Source: Liolophura sinensis
Taxonomy: Eukaryota > Mollusca > Polyplacophora > Chitonida > Chitonidae
DNA length: 60,000 nt
NCBI RefSeq assembly: GCF_032854445.1
Contig: NC_088300.1
Coordinates: 14,851,191 to 14,911,190 of the forward strand
Direction: 5' to 3'
Position 1 is the first letter of the stretch. The number at the start of each line of letters is the position of its first letter. A program made the translations under genes and the position numbers. Positions 11,272-23,204 of this stretch are shown here, in pieces. The notes under the pieces were generated by a model. That model worked only from the letters and a program-made list of their open reading frames with translations, had not been told where the DNA came from and made no database searches.

Positions 11272-12045
11272 GTAAGCGAGAAATGCATGCGTCCTTTTGA
11301 CACCCAGATTACTGGATGATAAAGTCAGAAAACTTGATAGATAAAAAGTTTTGATCGACTTGCTTTTTACTTGAGTTGCTTGCTTTGTAGATATAATTTA
11401 AAATTTATGGTTTCGTGTCTTTACTAGTTTGTTTTATTGTGATAACATGATGAATGAAATAATCAAACCTCATTTGTGTCTATTTCAGATCCTACAGCAT
11501 ACGATCGTGTTCGTGAGTACACTTACTTGAAATATAAGATGGTCGATATACATGTATATTTTTGCTCTACATGTTTCCATATTCTGTTTGCACGGCCTAA
11601 CGTTCGTCTTTGATCATTTGTCTTCCACCAACATGTATATCTGCACGTCACATGTGGAAAAGTTCGTCAGTAACTTGCCAAAGGTCGGTGGTATACACCA
11701 GGCACTCCTGTTTCCTCCACCCATAAACCTAACCACGATCGTATAAGTTGAAAATTTTTGATTATATGGCGTTAAGCATCAATCAAATAAATTGATCAAA
11801 ATAAATTGATCGCTGTCGTTATGAACGCTTTTAAAAAGGCCATTTATATAATACCGTCTTAATGATGAGGTGCTGTATGTCCAAGACACCATTCTAATCT
11901 TGTCTTATGGCTGAAGGACCCAGTACCAATATGCCGCCATGGTATGAGTGTCATCACCGTCTGGTGTTTTGAACAGCTATACAAGCTTCAGATCCCTATT
12001 AATTTGCCATAAGCGACACTGTTAACGTTTAGTTCTGTAACTCAG

Positions 12046-12176
12046 TCCCAAATATTCCGTGGAAAACAAACTTTGGTGGATACCTGGCCCAGTCTTTGGG
12101 ACAGCAGCCAAAAAACGGAGAACCGTACTATGTACTGTCACACATTGAATTTCATGGTCATTCACTGATATGTGTC
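12046..12176 (+). pseudogene. Possible degenerate CA exon 3-like segment
   Basis: After the acceptor ctgtaactcag the frame reads NFGGYLAQSLGQQPKNGE and then PYYVLSHIEFHGHS. GG.L and Y.L..I.FH.H resemble GGGLL and YELAEIHFHWG of CA-A; only one zinc His would be kept. It starts with two bases of a split codon, like CA-A exon 3. It lies downstream of an exon 6-like piece and upstream of an exon 2-like piece, so the order is scrambled. Confidence 0.35.
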
Positions 12177-12313
12177 TTCTTGTGCAAATTTGTTACAATT
12201 AATGTGCGCCTGTGATACACATCTTGTGTACTTTTGTACACATTTGCTTTTACGGAGAACCGTACTATGTACTGTCACACATTGAATTTCACGGTCATTC
12301 ACTGATATGTGTC
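12115..12313 (+). repeat. 62-bp near-perfect duplication (12115-12176 and 12252-12313)
   Basis: The two 62-bp copies start acggagaaccgtactatgta and differ at one base (catggtca versus cacggtca). They sit 137 bp apart, and the second lies directly upstream of the exon 2-like segment at 12330. Confidence 0.95.
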
Positions 12314-12329
12314 ACCCAGATAAGCCCAG

Positions 12330-12502
12330 ATAAGTTTATGAGCGAGCACATATCCGGTGCAGGAATGAACCAATCACCGATAGACATTTGCGCTGATCGA
12401 GTCCATCAGAACCCATTCCTCAGTAACATCATTTATCAACGATTCAAGAAAAATACTAAACAAGACCTTGTACTTATTAACAACGGGGAACAACTTATTT
12501 CT
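12330..12502 (+). pseudogene. CA-B exon 2-like segment (MNQSPIDI)
   Basis: Acceptor agcccag. The acceptor decamer ataagcccag is itself duplicated (12320-12329), and the upstream choice would give an immediate stop. Encodes GAGMNQSPIDI and ends at INNGEQ, where CA-A has its donor but no GT is present here. Confidence 0.7.
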
Positions 12503-12965
12503 GATTTATTCGTTTCGTTACGCCAAGCTTGGTGAATATTTACATCGATGGTTTTATAAACGCATTCAGGATGGACACATTAAATGTATTCTGAAGCCTT
12601 TGGTTTTGTGTTTAATAGCAGACTGCCGTTTTAACTAAATGTGATAACTGGGACATAGTCCAAAACTTGGATAGGATCAAGGTTTGGTGAAAATAAAACT
12701 CAGCCAATAAGCCAGGATATACATGCGTAGGCCTACATGTATATAGACAAATTTGGAAGCGGGCTTCTGTGAAATGTGATTTTCCAGGGAGCTTTATACG
12801 CATTCTGCTGAAAAAAATGCCCGGCATTGGTGTCCCAAATAGTGATAAGGTGAATGTCCAAAGTGACAAGCTGACTAAGTCAGATATTCTTCTTGAGAAT
12901 ATCCTTAAGAAAATAATTAAAAGGATCATTTTTTTTCTCTATATGACTAGCTGGCTAGCGATGTA

Positions 12966-13880
12966 CTAAATATTCACTAGTGTTATACTAAACTCTGACC
13001 AGAAATATACTAAACACTGACTAGGAATATACTAAACACTGACTAGGAATATACTAAACACTGACCAGGAATATACTAATCACTGACCAGGAATATGCTA
13101 ACCACTGACCGGGAATATACTACAGACTGACCAGGAATATACTAAACACTGACCAGGAATAAACTTAACACTGACCAGGAATAAACTAAACACTGACTAG
13201 AAATATACCACAGACTGACCAGGAATATACTAAACACTGACCAGGAATATCTACACACTGATCAGGAAAAAAACTAAACATTGACCAAGAATATACTAAG
13301 CTGACCAAGAATAAACTAAACTCTGCCCAGGAATATACTAAATACTGACCAGGAATAAACTAATCACTGGCCAGGAACATGCTGAACTTGGCCCAGGAAT
13401 ATACTAAACTCTGACCAGGAATATACTAATCACTGACCAGGAATATACTAAACACTGACCAGGAATAAACTAAACACTGACCAGGAATATACTAAACACT
13501 GACCAGGAATAAACTAAACACTGACCAGGAATATACTAAGCTGACCAGGAATAAACTTAACACTGACCAGGAATATACTACAGATTGATCAGGAATATAC
13601 TAAACACTGATTAGAAATATACTAAACTGACCAGGAATAAACTAACCACTGACCAGGAATATACTAAACACTAACCACGAATAAACTAAACACTGGCCAG
13701 GAATATACTAAGCTGACCAGGAATATGCTAACCACTGACCAGGAATAAACTAAACACTGACCAGGAATATACTAAACACTGACCAGGAATAAACTAACCA
13801 CTGACCAGGAATAAACTAAACACTGATTAGGAATATACTAAACACTGACTAGGTATATAGTAAACACTGATTAGGGATAA
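12966..13880 (+). repeat. ~22-bp minisatellite (actgaccaggaatatactaaac), about 40 units
   Basis: Around 0.9 kb of imperfect 21-22-bp units alternating 'aatatactaaac' and 'aataaactaaac' forms. It lies in what would be the intron after the CA-B exon 2-like segment. Confidence 0.95.
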
Positions 13881-15380
13881 CTCCATCATTTTAAGTAACA
13901 CCATATACGGCACATCGTCATACATACATACATGTATAGTGGTTCGTCGCCTATTTGACGGAAAATGACTGATCCCTGCAGTTAGCTAGCGCGATCTTGC
14001 AGTTTGAATTCCAGCTCTGGTCGATTGTCTATGACAAAGTTAGCCACTTAACATCAGCCAACCTCGGCTAATAACTGCATGAGATTTACAACTGATAAGT
14101 GATAGTTGTCGACAGTTTCCGTGCCTAAGCGCTGATCGGCTCCTCGTCGGACAGTCATGGTATTCAATCTGTTTATATCACGATAAAGTCATTGTATCAA
14201 ATCCGAAAACACGACGACGCTGATTTTTGAAAGTCGTCGTGGACTGTTTTCGTCGAGTTTGTATATGTTTAAGCTCCATTTAAACCTTGACGTCCAGTTC
14301 CAAATCCCGAAGCTTTAATGGACCTTTAGTCTGCTAATAGGGATAGGCTAGGTAATAGGTATAAACCGTGAATATCATCACCAGATAAAGGTTAACCTTT
14401 AATAGTTTGTCAGCTTTTTACGTGAGTTATCCGATAGGCTGTAGGACAATACCGGTAGCGATCAGATCCGGGATGACAAAGGTTGTACATACATTTACAG
14501 TTTGTTTTCATCAGCACCATATCGATTTCAGTACTAGTTTTCTCATTTTTCTTTAATATTTAGAAAGCCCTGGATTAACCTTCGATTTACGATGTGTGTG
14601 ATACTTTTCATCTTAATTCCGAAGAAAAGGAAGCCCTTAAGCCAATCACAAACCAACTGTGTAAGAAAAAAGAGCCAGGTCAATAAAAACAGTTTATTAT
14701 TACAAGAAGATTGGGCCGTCAGTGACAACAAATGTACTCTTAAGTGTGACCCATACTCCTTACAGCGCTTGGATCGCTCTCTGTCTTTCGCTTTACATCA
14801 CTGCCACCAATAGACAATTTCGTACATAAATTTTGAACAACGCCGCCGTCACTTGGGTCACAGTGATGAGTAGGAAGTGATGTGAGAAAACACAAACAAT
14901 CCGTCTCAACCTTTGTCTCTAACAGTATTTTATATACCTGTACATGCATTCTATAGTACGTACAACATGATTTCTAAAACCTTAAACAATTTTATTGATA
15001 AATGCTGATTAAACAGTTCCTCAGGAGGACACACGTGATGAAGTTAAGCCCAAACAAGCATACGTGCGTCTTGGAGGCTCCAAAGGTCAAGCTTGTCTAT
15101 TGGTGGCAGTGATGGAGTATGACTGTGACGAATAAACTGCGCCTCTCTTCCAGTACAAAATCGAGGTACGTGTTGTTTTGGAGGCCATTTTTTCACATTT
15201 TTGGTGGTATGAACTCTAAAGGCCTTAAAAATTTCTGGGTAGATTTCTGTCGATTTTCTGAAGATTTTTTCAGGCATTCAGTCTGGTATACAAAGATTAG
15301 TATGTATTGCTATAAGATGATATTTTGGATTTACCTGATTGGGTACTGAGCTCCAGCCTCAAAACTGTTTAAACATGCTG
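13881..15380. other. Non-coding stretch inside CA-B
   Basis: No exon with CA similarity was found here, although exons 3-5 would be expected in this interval. Small ORFs on both strands show no family features. Confidence 0.4.
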
Positions 15381-15555
15381 ACCTTCAATAGGCCTACATT
15401 TAAGACTACCAATTTAAGACAGTTTGGTTTTACCCGTTTGGCTCTAACCATTTGCCGATTACAGACAACGTACCAATACCGATGGATGTGCCCGATGTGG
15501 TGTATACAGTAACAAAATAAAGCAATATTTTATCATATACTATTTATTGTAATGT

Positions 15556-16072
15556 TTATCCAGTTGCAGAAGTGCCAATGCTTTAAGAAAAAATACTGAT
15601 TTACAGGCTGGTAATAAACTAGTGGTGTTGAAAGTGTCCTATAGTGTATTACATAACACAGCAATGTTTCCTTATCTGCTATTATCTTGCATTGACTGTT
15701 AAGAAGCAAAAGTGCCATTCCTTTAGCCGACTTCAGACCAACAGTGTAGCAGTAGTATTGAAAATAATTACGATACGGTTTCTCCAGATGCTATTTTGTT
15801 TTCGTGTAATTTCCATCAAAGAGCAAAAGTACCATTCGTGTAACCATTTGCGGATTTCAGATCGGCAATAGAACAGTTGAAAGCGTCCAAGTGTATAGCA
15901 TACGTTTTCCTTATATGTTTTTTTTTCTGGCAATTTATATCCAAGAAAAGAATTTCCATTTCTCTCATCATTTGCCGATTTCAAACCAGTATTACAAAAG
16001 TAGAGTCAAAATTGTCCATGCGCATGGTAAATATCTTCTCCACATGTCTTTTTGCTTCCAATTTCTAACCAG
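15556..16072 (+). repeat. Degenerate ~120-bp array of splice-acceptor/exon-start units before CA-B exon 6
   Basis: Imperfect units begin near 15563, 15704, 15822 and 15944, and the next begins at 16073. Each ends in a pyrimidine-rich stretch plus AAG/CAG and is followed by an (a)gcaaaagtaccatt-like start and a ccatttgccgatttcaga core. The start resembles GAGCACAGGTACCATT, the first bases of CA-B exon 6. The array looks like tandem duplication of the intron-exon junction. Confidence 0.6.
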
Positions 16073-16231
16073 GAGCACAGGTACCATTACAACCCGCAAG
16101 AATAACAGAATTTTCTGCCGGACGACATAGACATGTTTCACCACTACCGGGAGAGCTTAATCACACCACTGTGTTACCAGAGCGTCATCTGGACTATCTA
16201 CAAAGAAAGGGCTAATATATCTGAGCGACAG
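16073..16231 (+). pseudogene. CA-B exon 6 with 1-nt frameshift
   Basis: Acceptor tttctaaccag, donor gttatc. Frame 1 reads GAQVPLQPARITEF; after one extra T in 16111-16114 the frame continues LPDDIDMFHHYRESLITP, then LCYQSVIW. Its length is 159 nt against 158 nt in CA-A. The gatekeeper Thr is replaced by Ile. Confidence 0.8.
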
Positions 16232-16565
16232 GTTATCTCCCACATTTTTATTACCGGTACCATATTTTCAGTCCTTACTGGCAGAAAATGATTTGTAAGT
16301 ACCTCACAAGTCTGTATCACGAGGTATGGGCTCACGACCGGCCGTGGACAGAGAATTCGTTCGTACTTCTGCTTTCATTAGTCGCGGGGCCTTGGTTACA
16401 ATAAGAGCTGGGTGACGCTCACGTGGCAACAACCACAACCGGTCTCCTCCAATAATACATCTGACTGCCGTCATATAAATGAAAAATTCTTGTAGTCTAT
16501 TGCGCTAATCATTCATTCATTCAAAAGGTGTGGTCCTGATCAGGTAATGGCACTATTTATTTATT

Positions 16566-16694
16566 TATTTGATTGGTGTTTTACGCTGGCTAACCTTCCA
16601 CGTACAGTCGGAGAAAAAGCCAGCATGAGCTAGACTTGAACTAAAGGGTCTTTACGTTGCGCTAGCGTGCTAACCAACTGAGCGACCGAGGACC
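16566..16694 (-). mobile_element. SINE copy 3 (internally deleted)
   Basis: Carries the ttggtgttttacg end, then skips to ccttccacgtac..gccagcatgagct and the tRNA-like head (gctagcgtgctaaccaactgag). Flanked by a tttattta repeat. Confidence 0.8.
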
Positions 16695-17623
16695 CGGTAA
16701 TGATATTAACAAGGTCTTGTATGGACTTTTATAATGGTCCCTTATCAATAATCTTCAGTCATCCACGGACAGTATTCCTTTTGGGTCTATACCATGTTAT
16801 GCATAGATCATTAAAAGCGTTATTAGTTTTGAAATCGTTAAGCTTTCTCATGCCACCTGATCATATTAATAACAATATCATATTATTCACAAATCTGAGT
16901 TTTCAGTTTTACGTCCATGAGACAGTAGTGTTTTATCGACAAAAGGTAAAGGTGGAAATTTCATATGTAGAGCAAGTCGATTCACCGCCATATGAGTTTT
17001 AGTAAACTACAGCTCATGGTTACCTCCTCGACTGACGATTTGGCGGAGTAGTCATTACCGCTATGACGTCAAGATGTTCCAAAATCCAAGGGGAACAATC
17101 GAATGCGCTTGGCTAAAATTTTAGCTTTAGATCTGTGCGTTATATTTCTGGACAAACTTAACCTATAAATTATATATAGGTACACAGAGAATAATGGGAA
17201 AAGTTGACACAATCATTACCATGCACTTACTCTGAGAACTTTTGGACTGAAAACGTTAGCAATTTACCTATAAAGTCTAATAGAAAGCATTATCAGTTTG
17301 TACATGTGCGTGGTTTCAACTCTGCTCAAGCTGCTCTATAAATGGGAGAACCGGGCTCAGTCCCTATTTGGGTTATGAATAAGACTTAAAAATTAAATTT
17401 TGTAGTCTTCTGGCTTGATGATCACGATAAGGAAATTTTTCTATACTGGAGTCTAGTTGAACCTGATACTGGGAAAGTAGTACTATATAAATATGTTGCC
17501 CAGTTGAAAAGACAGTGTTGTGATCACTACAAAAATGAAAAAAAAAAACATGTAAAGTAATTAAATTAACGAAAAAAAGGAACAACTGATTTTTTCTTTC
17601 TTGGCTTTCTGTTTCATTTGAAG

Positions 17624-18307
17624 GGATTTCGTAATTGTCTCAAAACCAACGTAACAATATATGGAGAACACAAAAATGATAAACTTCAAAATAATTTTCG
17701 TCCCACACAATTGTTAAATGCACGACTTTGAGAAATGCACGAGAATGAGAAAGGGATAGGGAAGGGCAACGGCAAAGGGAATGGCAACGGCAATGGGAAT
17801 GGCAATGCTATTGATAACGGGAATGGCAGGAACTGGCTAAAAGACATCTTATGGCTACTTTGCATTTGGGACAGGTACCATGACTCTTGTGAAAGAGAGA
17901 AAGTGGACAATGACCATTGGAGTTATGGTTGATATTGGTATGTATACCGAAAAGGAATTGCCAGTCGTAATGATAATGTAAATTGGAATAGAAACGGAAA
18001 ACGCAATGGATATGGTAAGGAAAACCGTAAACGCAACGGGAAGAGTAGACGCAACGGGAACGGCAGACGCAACGGTAATGGTAATGGAAATGGCAGCGGT
18101 AATGGGAAAGGCAATGGTAATGGAAACGGCAGCGGTAACGGTAAAGGAAATGGCAGCGGTAATGGGAAAGGCAATGGTAATGGTAAAGGAAACGGCAGCG
18201 GTCACGGTAGAGGAAATGGCAGCGGTAACGGTAAAGGAAATGGCAGCGGTAATGGGAAAGGCAATGTTAATGGTAATGGAAACGGTAATGGAAAAGGCAG
18301 ACGCTAA
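17624..18307 (+). pseudogene. CA-B last exon: NFRPTQ end plus Asn-Gly repeat tail with two in-frame TGA
   Basis: Acceptor catttgaag. One frame runs GFRNCLKTNVTIYGEHKND, NNFRPTQLLNARL, TGA (17729-17731), a Lys/Gly/Asn-rich stretch, TGA (17930-17932), then open Arg/Asn/Gly and Ser-Gly-Asn-Gly-Lys repeats to TAA. CA-A reads NFRPTQPINTRIIEE at the same point, so the first TGA falls right after the domain and would remove the tail. Confidence 0.7.
17757..18300 (+). repeat. Short-period GGNAAY coding repeat (Gly-Asn-rich)
   Basis: 6-12-bp units such as ggcaatggtaatggaaacgg occupy 17757-17826 and 18010-18300. In the CA-B frame they read (N-G)n with K, S or R substitutions. The antisense reading (Pro/Leu/Phe rich) is a shadow. 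Confidence 0.9.
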
Positions 18308-19906
18308 CTACTTAAGTCTCAGACAAGCATACTATAGTCCAAATGCACACTACACTTTTTAGACCATCTTAAATTGAGGTATTCAAATTTTATTGGTGCT
18401 TTACATGAGCAAAATTCAGTACCAATTTATTATGTACACATCGTGTACAAGTTTTTGACGATTAAAATCTCCTCTGTAAACCATCCCATGGCTCTGTTAT
18501 AGGTCAGACTCGTTTTCCTGTACAGCAGGTAGATATGTTAACGGGGTTTGTTTTTTGTCAGCATGCAGCGCGACAGACAATCGAAGTCAGTTTACACTAT
18601 TAAATTTGATTAAAATGCCAACATGTTTAAAGTGCTATCATGATACATGTTAAATTTCGTCAAATATCACAGCCAACATCTTACGTCGGGTAATGCTGAA
18701 ACCTAAATTAAATGTTAAATTACAAGAAATTCAACATGTTTTTTAATTTAACGGTTATTTTAGGGAACAAAACTCCATAAATGAGTTATTTGACTTAAGA
18801 TAGAGATAGATTACAACGTTTTCTAAGAATTGGTAAAATGTCAAATTTCCGACAGTGTAAAAAGTTAAATGACGATACCCGCTCCCCGCCCGCAAGCCTG
18901 CACACAAACACACCACTGCCAAAATATTCGATTTAAGATTATTAAAGTTGTATATAACACTATAGTTTAATAGTGCATCCGTTCAATAAATAAGCAGTCT
19001 CAGCACAAAACTTTACACATAAGATACTATAGAACTATATCTATAAGAAAGACATACATACTACCAGTGGTGTGCCTTATCCTGCCCGGCGACAACTCAA
19101 GGTCCAGACCAGTTCTCTGCAGGGTAGCAAAAGAGCGTACATCACCAGTTTGCCCACAAAACGTCATCGCATACTATATAAAGAATGAACAATAGACTAT
19201 GCAACTTGGCCTCAGTTTCAAAGCCATAGATATAGAATGAAATCAGCCATCCGAGACAAACAATTTTCCCGCTTTATATATGTAAGTATGTACCCATTGC
19301 TGATGCATGCTTGGTATGTTCTTGTGTACTCGGTACGGGAACAACGAACACTGGATTTTACAGAGAGAAAATACGGACAGTAATAACAGACTACCGTGGC
19401 AAAATATTCATTTCCGACGTTACGCAAGTCTGTCGTACAAAGTAGTGCAGACAGAAAATCCCACCCCCCCCCCCCCTTCCCAACTTCCCTTGTCCTCCGC
19501 CAAAAATTATAGGAGAACAAAAAGAAGAGTGTCGAGTTCCAGTTTTTTTAGCGTTAACTAGCGTTAACCGTGAACGCTCAAAAATATTAGGCAACTATTT
19601 TGATTACATTTAATTTAACATAGGGGCGATAGAAAAATCTTCACTAAAACTCATTCAGAGTAAGCCTACACGAGCGATGGAGAAAACTGAGGATGATTAG
19701 TAAAATTATGTCAACATAAGTTTCCTAACATTTATGGAAAAGTGACATGATGGAGTAGGTTTTTGTTTACCTTCAAAGACAAAAGAGTTCGAACTCGAAA
19801 CTTTCCTGTTACACGGTATATATCCACTGCATGTGTGAATGGTGAGTTGTAGGCCTATAATTTAAAGTCACAGCCTAACATAACTCAAAAGTGATATTCA
19901 TTCTAT
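18308..19906. other. Intergenic, nothing recognised
   Basis: AT-rich non-coding DNA with a C11 run near 19465. No supported gene. Confidence 0.4.
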
Positions 19907-20106
19907 TTATTTATTTACGACGTACTCAAGAATATTCCACTAACACGATGGCAGCCAGCATTATGTTGAGAGAAAACCGGACAGAGCCCAAGGGAAACCA
20001 ACGACCATCCGCAGATTGCTGTCACAGTTTCCCAAGTACGGCCGGAAAATAAGTTACCATGAGCTGGACTTGAACTCACAGCGATCGCATTAGTGAGAGA
20101 CTCATT
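19907..20106 (-). mobile_element. SINE copy 4 (diverged, head truncated)
   Basis: Matches cgtactcaagaatatt..ccagcattatg..aaaccaacgaccatccgcag..atgagctggacttgaactcacagcg with many substitutions. It ends at gagagactcattgcg before the tRNA-like head. Confidence 0.8.
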
Positions 20107-23100
20107 GCGTTTGGCTATAATCGGATTTAGTCAGTAGATGCTAAAAAGCTAGACTAGACTAACAACAGCAAAGAAGGTCACACCTTTGTAACATATCAGA
20201 ATCGGCGTTCCGAGCAACAATGATTGGAATGAAACGAAGTCTACAGCTGATTTCACTTTCCAAAAAACGTAGAATGCGTTTAGGCGAGTAGCTGACGGGC
20301 GGGAGAATAAGTTTTTGGTTTATTTACTGCTGATCTAGTAAGCGGCATGACAGTGAAGGTATCAGGGGCTACATCTGACCTACTCTAATTCTTCAACCTT
20401 TTCTCCTGTTTGAAAGGTGTATATTCAAGCATGTTTTGTACTCTGTAGACTGATAAAAATCACCTTTTCTGTGAAGCCCTGAAACTGGTCAATACCACCA
20501 ATGTAGTTTTGTCTCCAAAATCACCTTACAAGAGTGCATACATTGCACTGAAAGTTGTTCTTTCATATGCAAAAGGGGATACAATTAGGGTAGTGAGATT
20601 GTGCTTTATTCGGTTACGTGGTATCTAGGTTGTGGCGTCACAGAGTGTGTCTGTGTGTAAATTGTTCCCTTTCGTGTGGGTTGATAGTTCAGACTTCAGA
20701 ATACATCACTCGGAACTTATTCTCTTTAACAAACTTCTCTACTAAAATGGATACAGAAAAGTTTCTGACTGGCATGTGTGAGAGCTGAAAGCTGAATTTT
20801 AGGGATAACAGATTTATTCAAGCGTAACCAAAACTGAATGGCAAAGAAAACAATAAATTAAAATATATGTTAAATCACAGACCAATAAAACTGCCCAAGA
20901 AAATAGTGCCATTTAATTTTCCAATCAAGTAAAATGGTTTAGAAACATCAGGTTCTATATGGTGGCCCGTAGTGAACTAGTTGGTATCAGTGACGTCACA
21001 GCCATATTTTTTGCTTGAAATTCCTCTTTCAAGGTCCATTCGGCGAACGGATTTATAAATCTATATGTATACACATCTTCATTAATGGAATCTAGCAGTT
21101 ACGTGACAAAAACATATATAATGACGTCACTGGTCCCAATATTGTCAGAAATGACCACCTTTAAGGGTTTAACCCAGGAAATCCTATCTTAATTGTCAGC
21201 CAATCAGCTTCGATGCCGTATCTCATTCAAGGCCGTCCATGCGGTGCAATTGGCCATATCGACTCTCCGAATGCCATTATAGTCCAATGAAAATTGTACT
21301 GTTTCATACTACTTGCAAGTTTCAACTGAAGTAGATTAACAAGTATACACGTTTCTATTCATTTTACATTTTGCACGTCATTACAACAAATCACATAGTG
21401 TGTTAACCGGCCTATATATACATTCCAATGCACATAGTGCTCACATGATCAAAATTGGCATTTTAAAAGAAAACATATCCATACGTACATGATACATGTA
21501 TTTCACGTAAAATGTCTTACCATATACAGAAGTATTTATATGAACATATACAGATATTAATCCTACATACAATCACGTGCTATCCTCACAAACTAGCCAG
21601 ATAGTTATAATAAAATGACATTGTCGCACCAATTCTGCAAAAGAAATATCGACAGTCAAGGGTTTTCCTCTTTTAACGCATTTTATTTGTGTTAAAATGG
21701 GCTTAACTTGCATGCTACAATCAACGTTCGCTCACAATACAACCCCGGTATCAAACATTTTTAAATACTTACAGAAATATGCTTCATAACCGTTGCCAGC
21801 CTATAGTGGTGTGATTCTAAAGAGCAAAAACGCAGGATATACCGGTACCGCTAATTTTTATTTAAGTACACAATGTTTTTCTTCTTTCTATACTTTCTGT
21901 GTTTCTGTATGACACAAAACTTCTATAAATTATGAGTATCTTATCAAGTATGGGGTTGTTTGTTTCCTCGAGACTTGTAGTAATTCAGTTTTTAAATGAC
22001 GGTGTGTTTTCCGCATTTAACAAGCTGAATCCTTGAACAGAAACAAACCAGATCCATTCAATATTACACTGTTCCCAATCACACACGTGTCACCTTGAAT
22101 AAAGTATGAATACAATAATTAGTGTATATTTCCCTAACTAAACACACCGCTGTGGACTTCATACAGAGATTATTCATCCGTGAACGTGGAGTTATTTGCT
22201 ACAAATGTTTATCGAACATTTGGACCCATAGCTGAGGTCATGGTTTATTGTATAGTTTTGAACATTGACCCGGTCAGGAAGAAATAACGCATAACTAACG
22301 CGATTTGAGTCCGTATTTTTTGAATTGCTAGTTGCTACTTGCATCAATTACGGTACGTAAGTTTAAACACAGCACTGAGGGTAGGCTTGTAGCGTTCAAG
22401 AAAAACCCAGATGTGTTGATACGTGGTATTGGGTATTCTATTTATACATGAAGAGAAGTGAATCTATATTACTTCAAGCTAATTTTTCCGGTATACATCT
22501 ATTACGACAAGCGGGGCGCCGCCTCAACTCTTTTTCGAGAATCAACTGTTTCGAGTTGTTTTACCTACTAACTATCGATTCTTTTTCAAGAATCGCGCGG
22601 TGTCATTTCAAATAAATAATAAAAAAAAACTTACATCACAATTAGCGTCAACAAATGCTCTTTCGTGCCTGCCATGCTCCATTATTTGCATAGCTAACAT
22701 AATACGTGGTTGATCTTTCATGATGGTGTTACATGAAGTTTAAGAGCTACAGCGTAAAGTTGGAACTTGTAGCCAATGAGACACCAGGTTGTACGCTATA
22801 AAGGTTACTACATGAGCATACAATGAGTGACTCGGTCTATGATTAATTATGTGGGAAAGTAAGTCTGAACTGATTGTATAATCTGGGGAAGTCTGATAGT
22901 AGATTATACAATTTCTGTCTCATTGGCATAACCAGGCCTCTAGATATCCAAAATGTTCGTAATCAGAATGCCACAAATTAGACCCACCAGTTCACCTTCG
23001 TACAAACTCAAACTTGCTGTTCATATTTGTGCTGTTCAACATTTGGACTATTTGAAATGAAAGCCAAGAACGAAACTTTTAGCAAATAAATTTCACAGAA

Positions 23101-23204
23101 ATGAATGGACCCTTCATATGTAACATTCTTCTGATCATTTAGACAAAGGATTGACGTCACAACAAACGTTTAAAGTCGTCTAAAAGAAGAAGAATGTATG
23201 GTCT

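Larger units (their letters stand above)
12330..18307 (+). pseudogene. Broken alpha-carbonic anhydrase paralogue with Asn-Gly repeat tail (CA-B)
   Basis: Exon 2-like 12330-12502 reads SGAGMNQSPIDI and LVLINNGEQ, but the expected donor position reads ttattt instead of gt. Exons 3-5 were not found. Exon 6-like 16073-16231 has a 1-base insertion in a T run (16111-16114). Exon 7-like 17624-18307 closes with NNFRPTQLLNARL, then reads TGA, a KGNGNGNG stretch, a second TGA (17930-17932) and a long NG/SG/KG repeat to TAA at 18305-18307. The gatekeeper Thr is Ile (SLITPLC). The Asn-Gly-rich tail recalls nacrein-type CAs. Multiple independent lesions argue for a pseudogene; assembly error or a recoded gene is less likely. 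Confidence 0.75.

Noticed and set aside
17729-17932. Selenocysteine readthrough at the two TGA codons of CA-B.
   Set aside because: CA-B also has a frameshift and a missing donor; no SECIS-like structure was identified by eye. Kept only as a minor alternative.
17855-18362. Other-frame ORFs (Ile/Thr/Ala/Val, Pro/Leu/Phe and Met/Ala/Val-rich) over the NG repeat.
   Set aside because: Shadows of the GGNAAY repeat; only the frame joined to NFRPTQ has family support.
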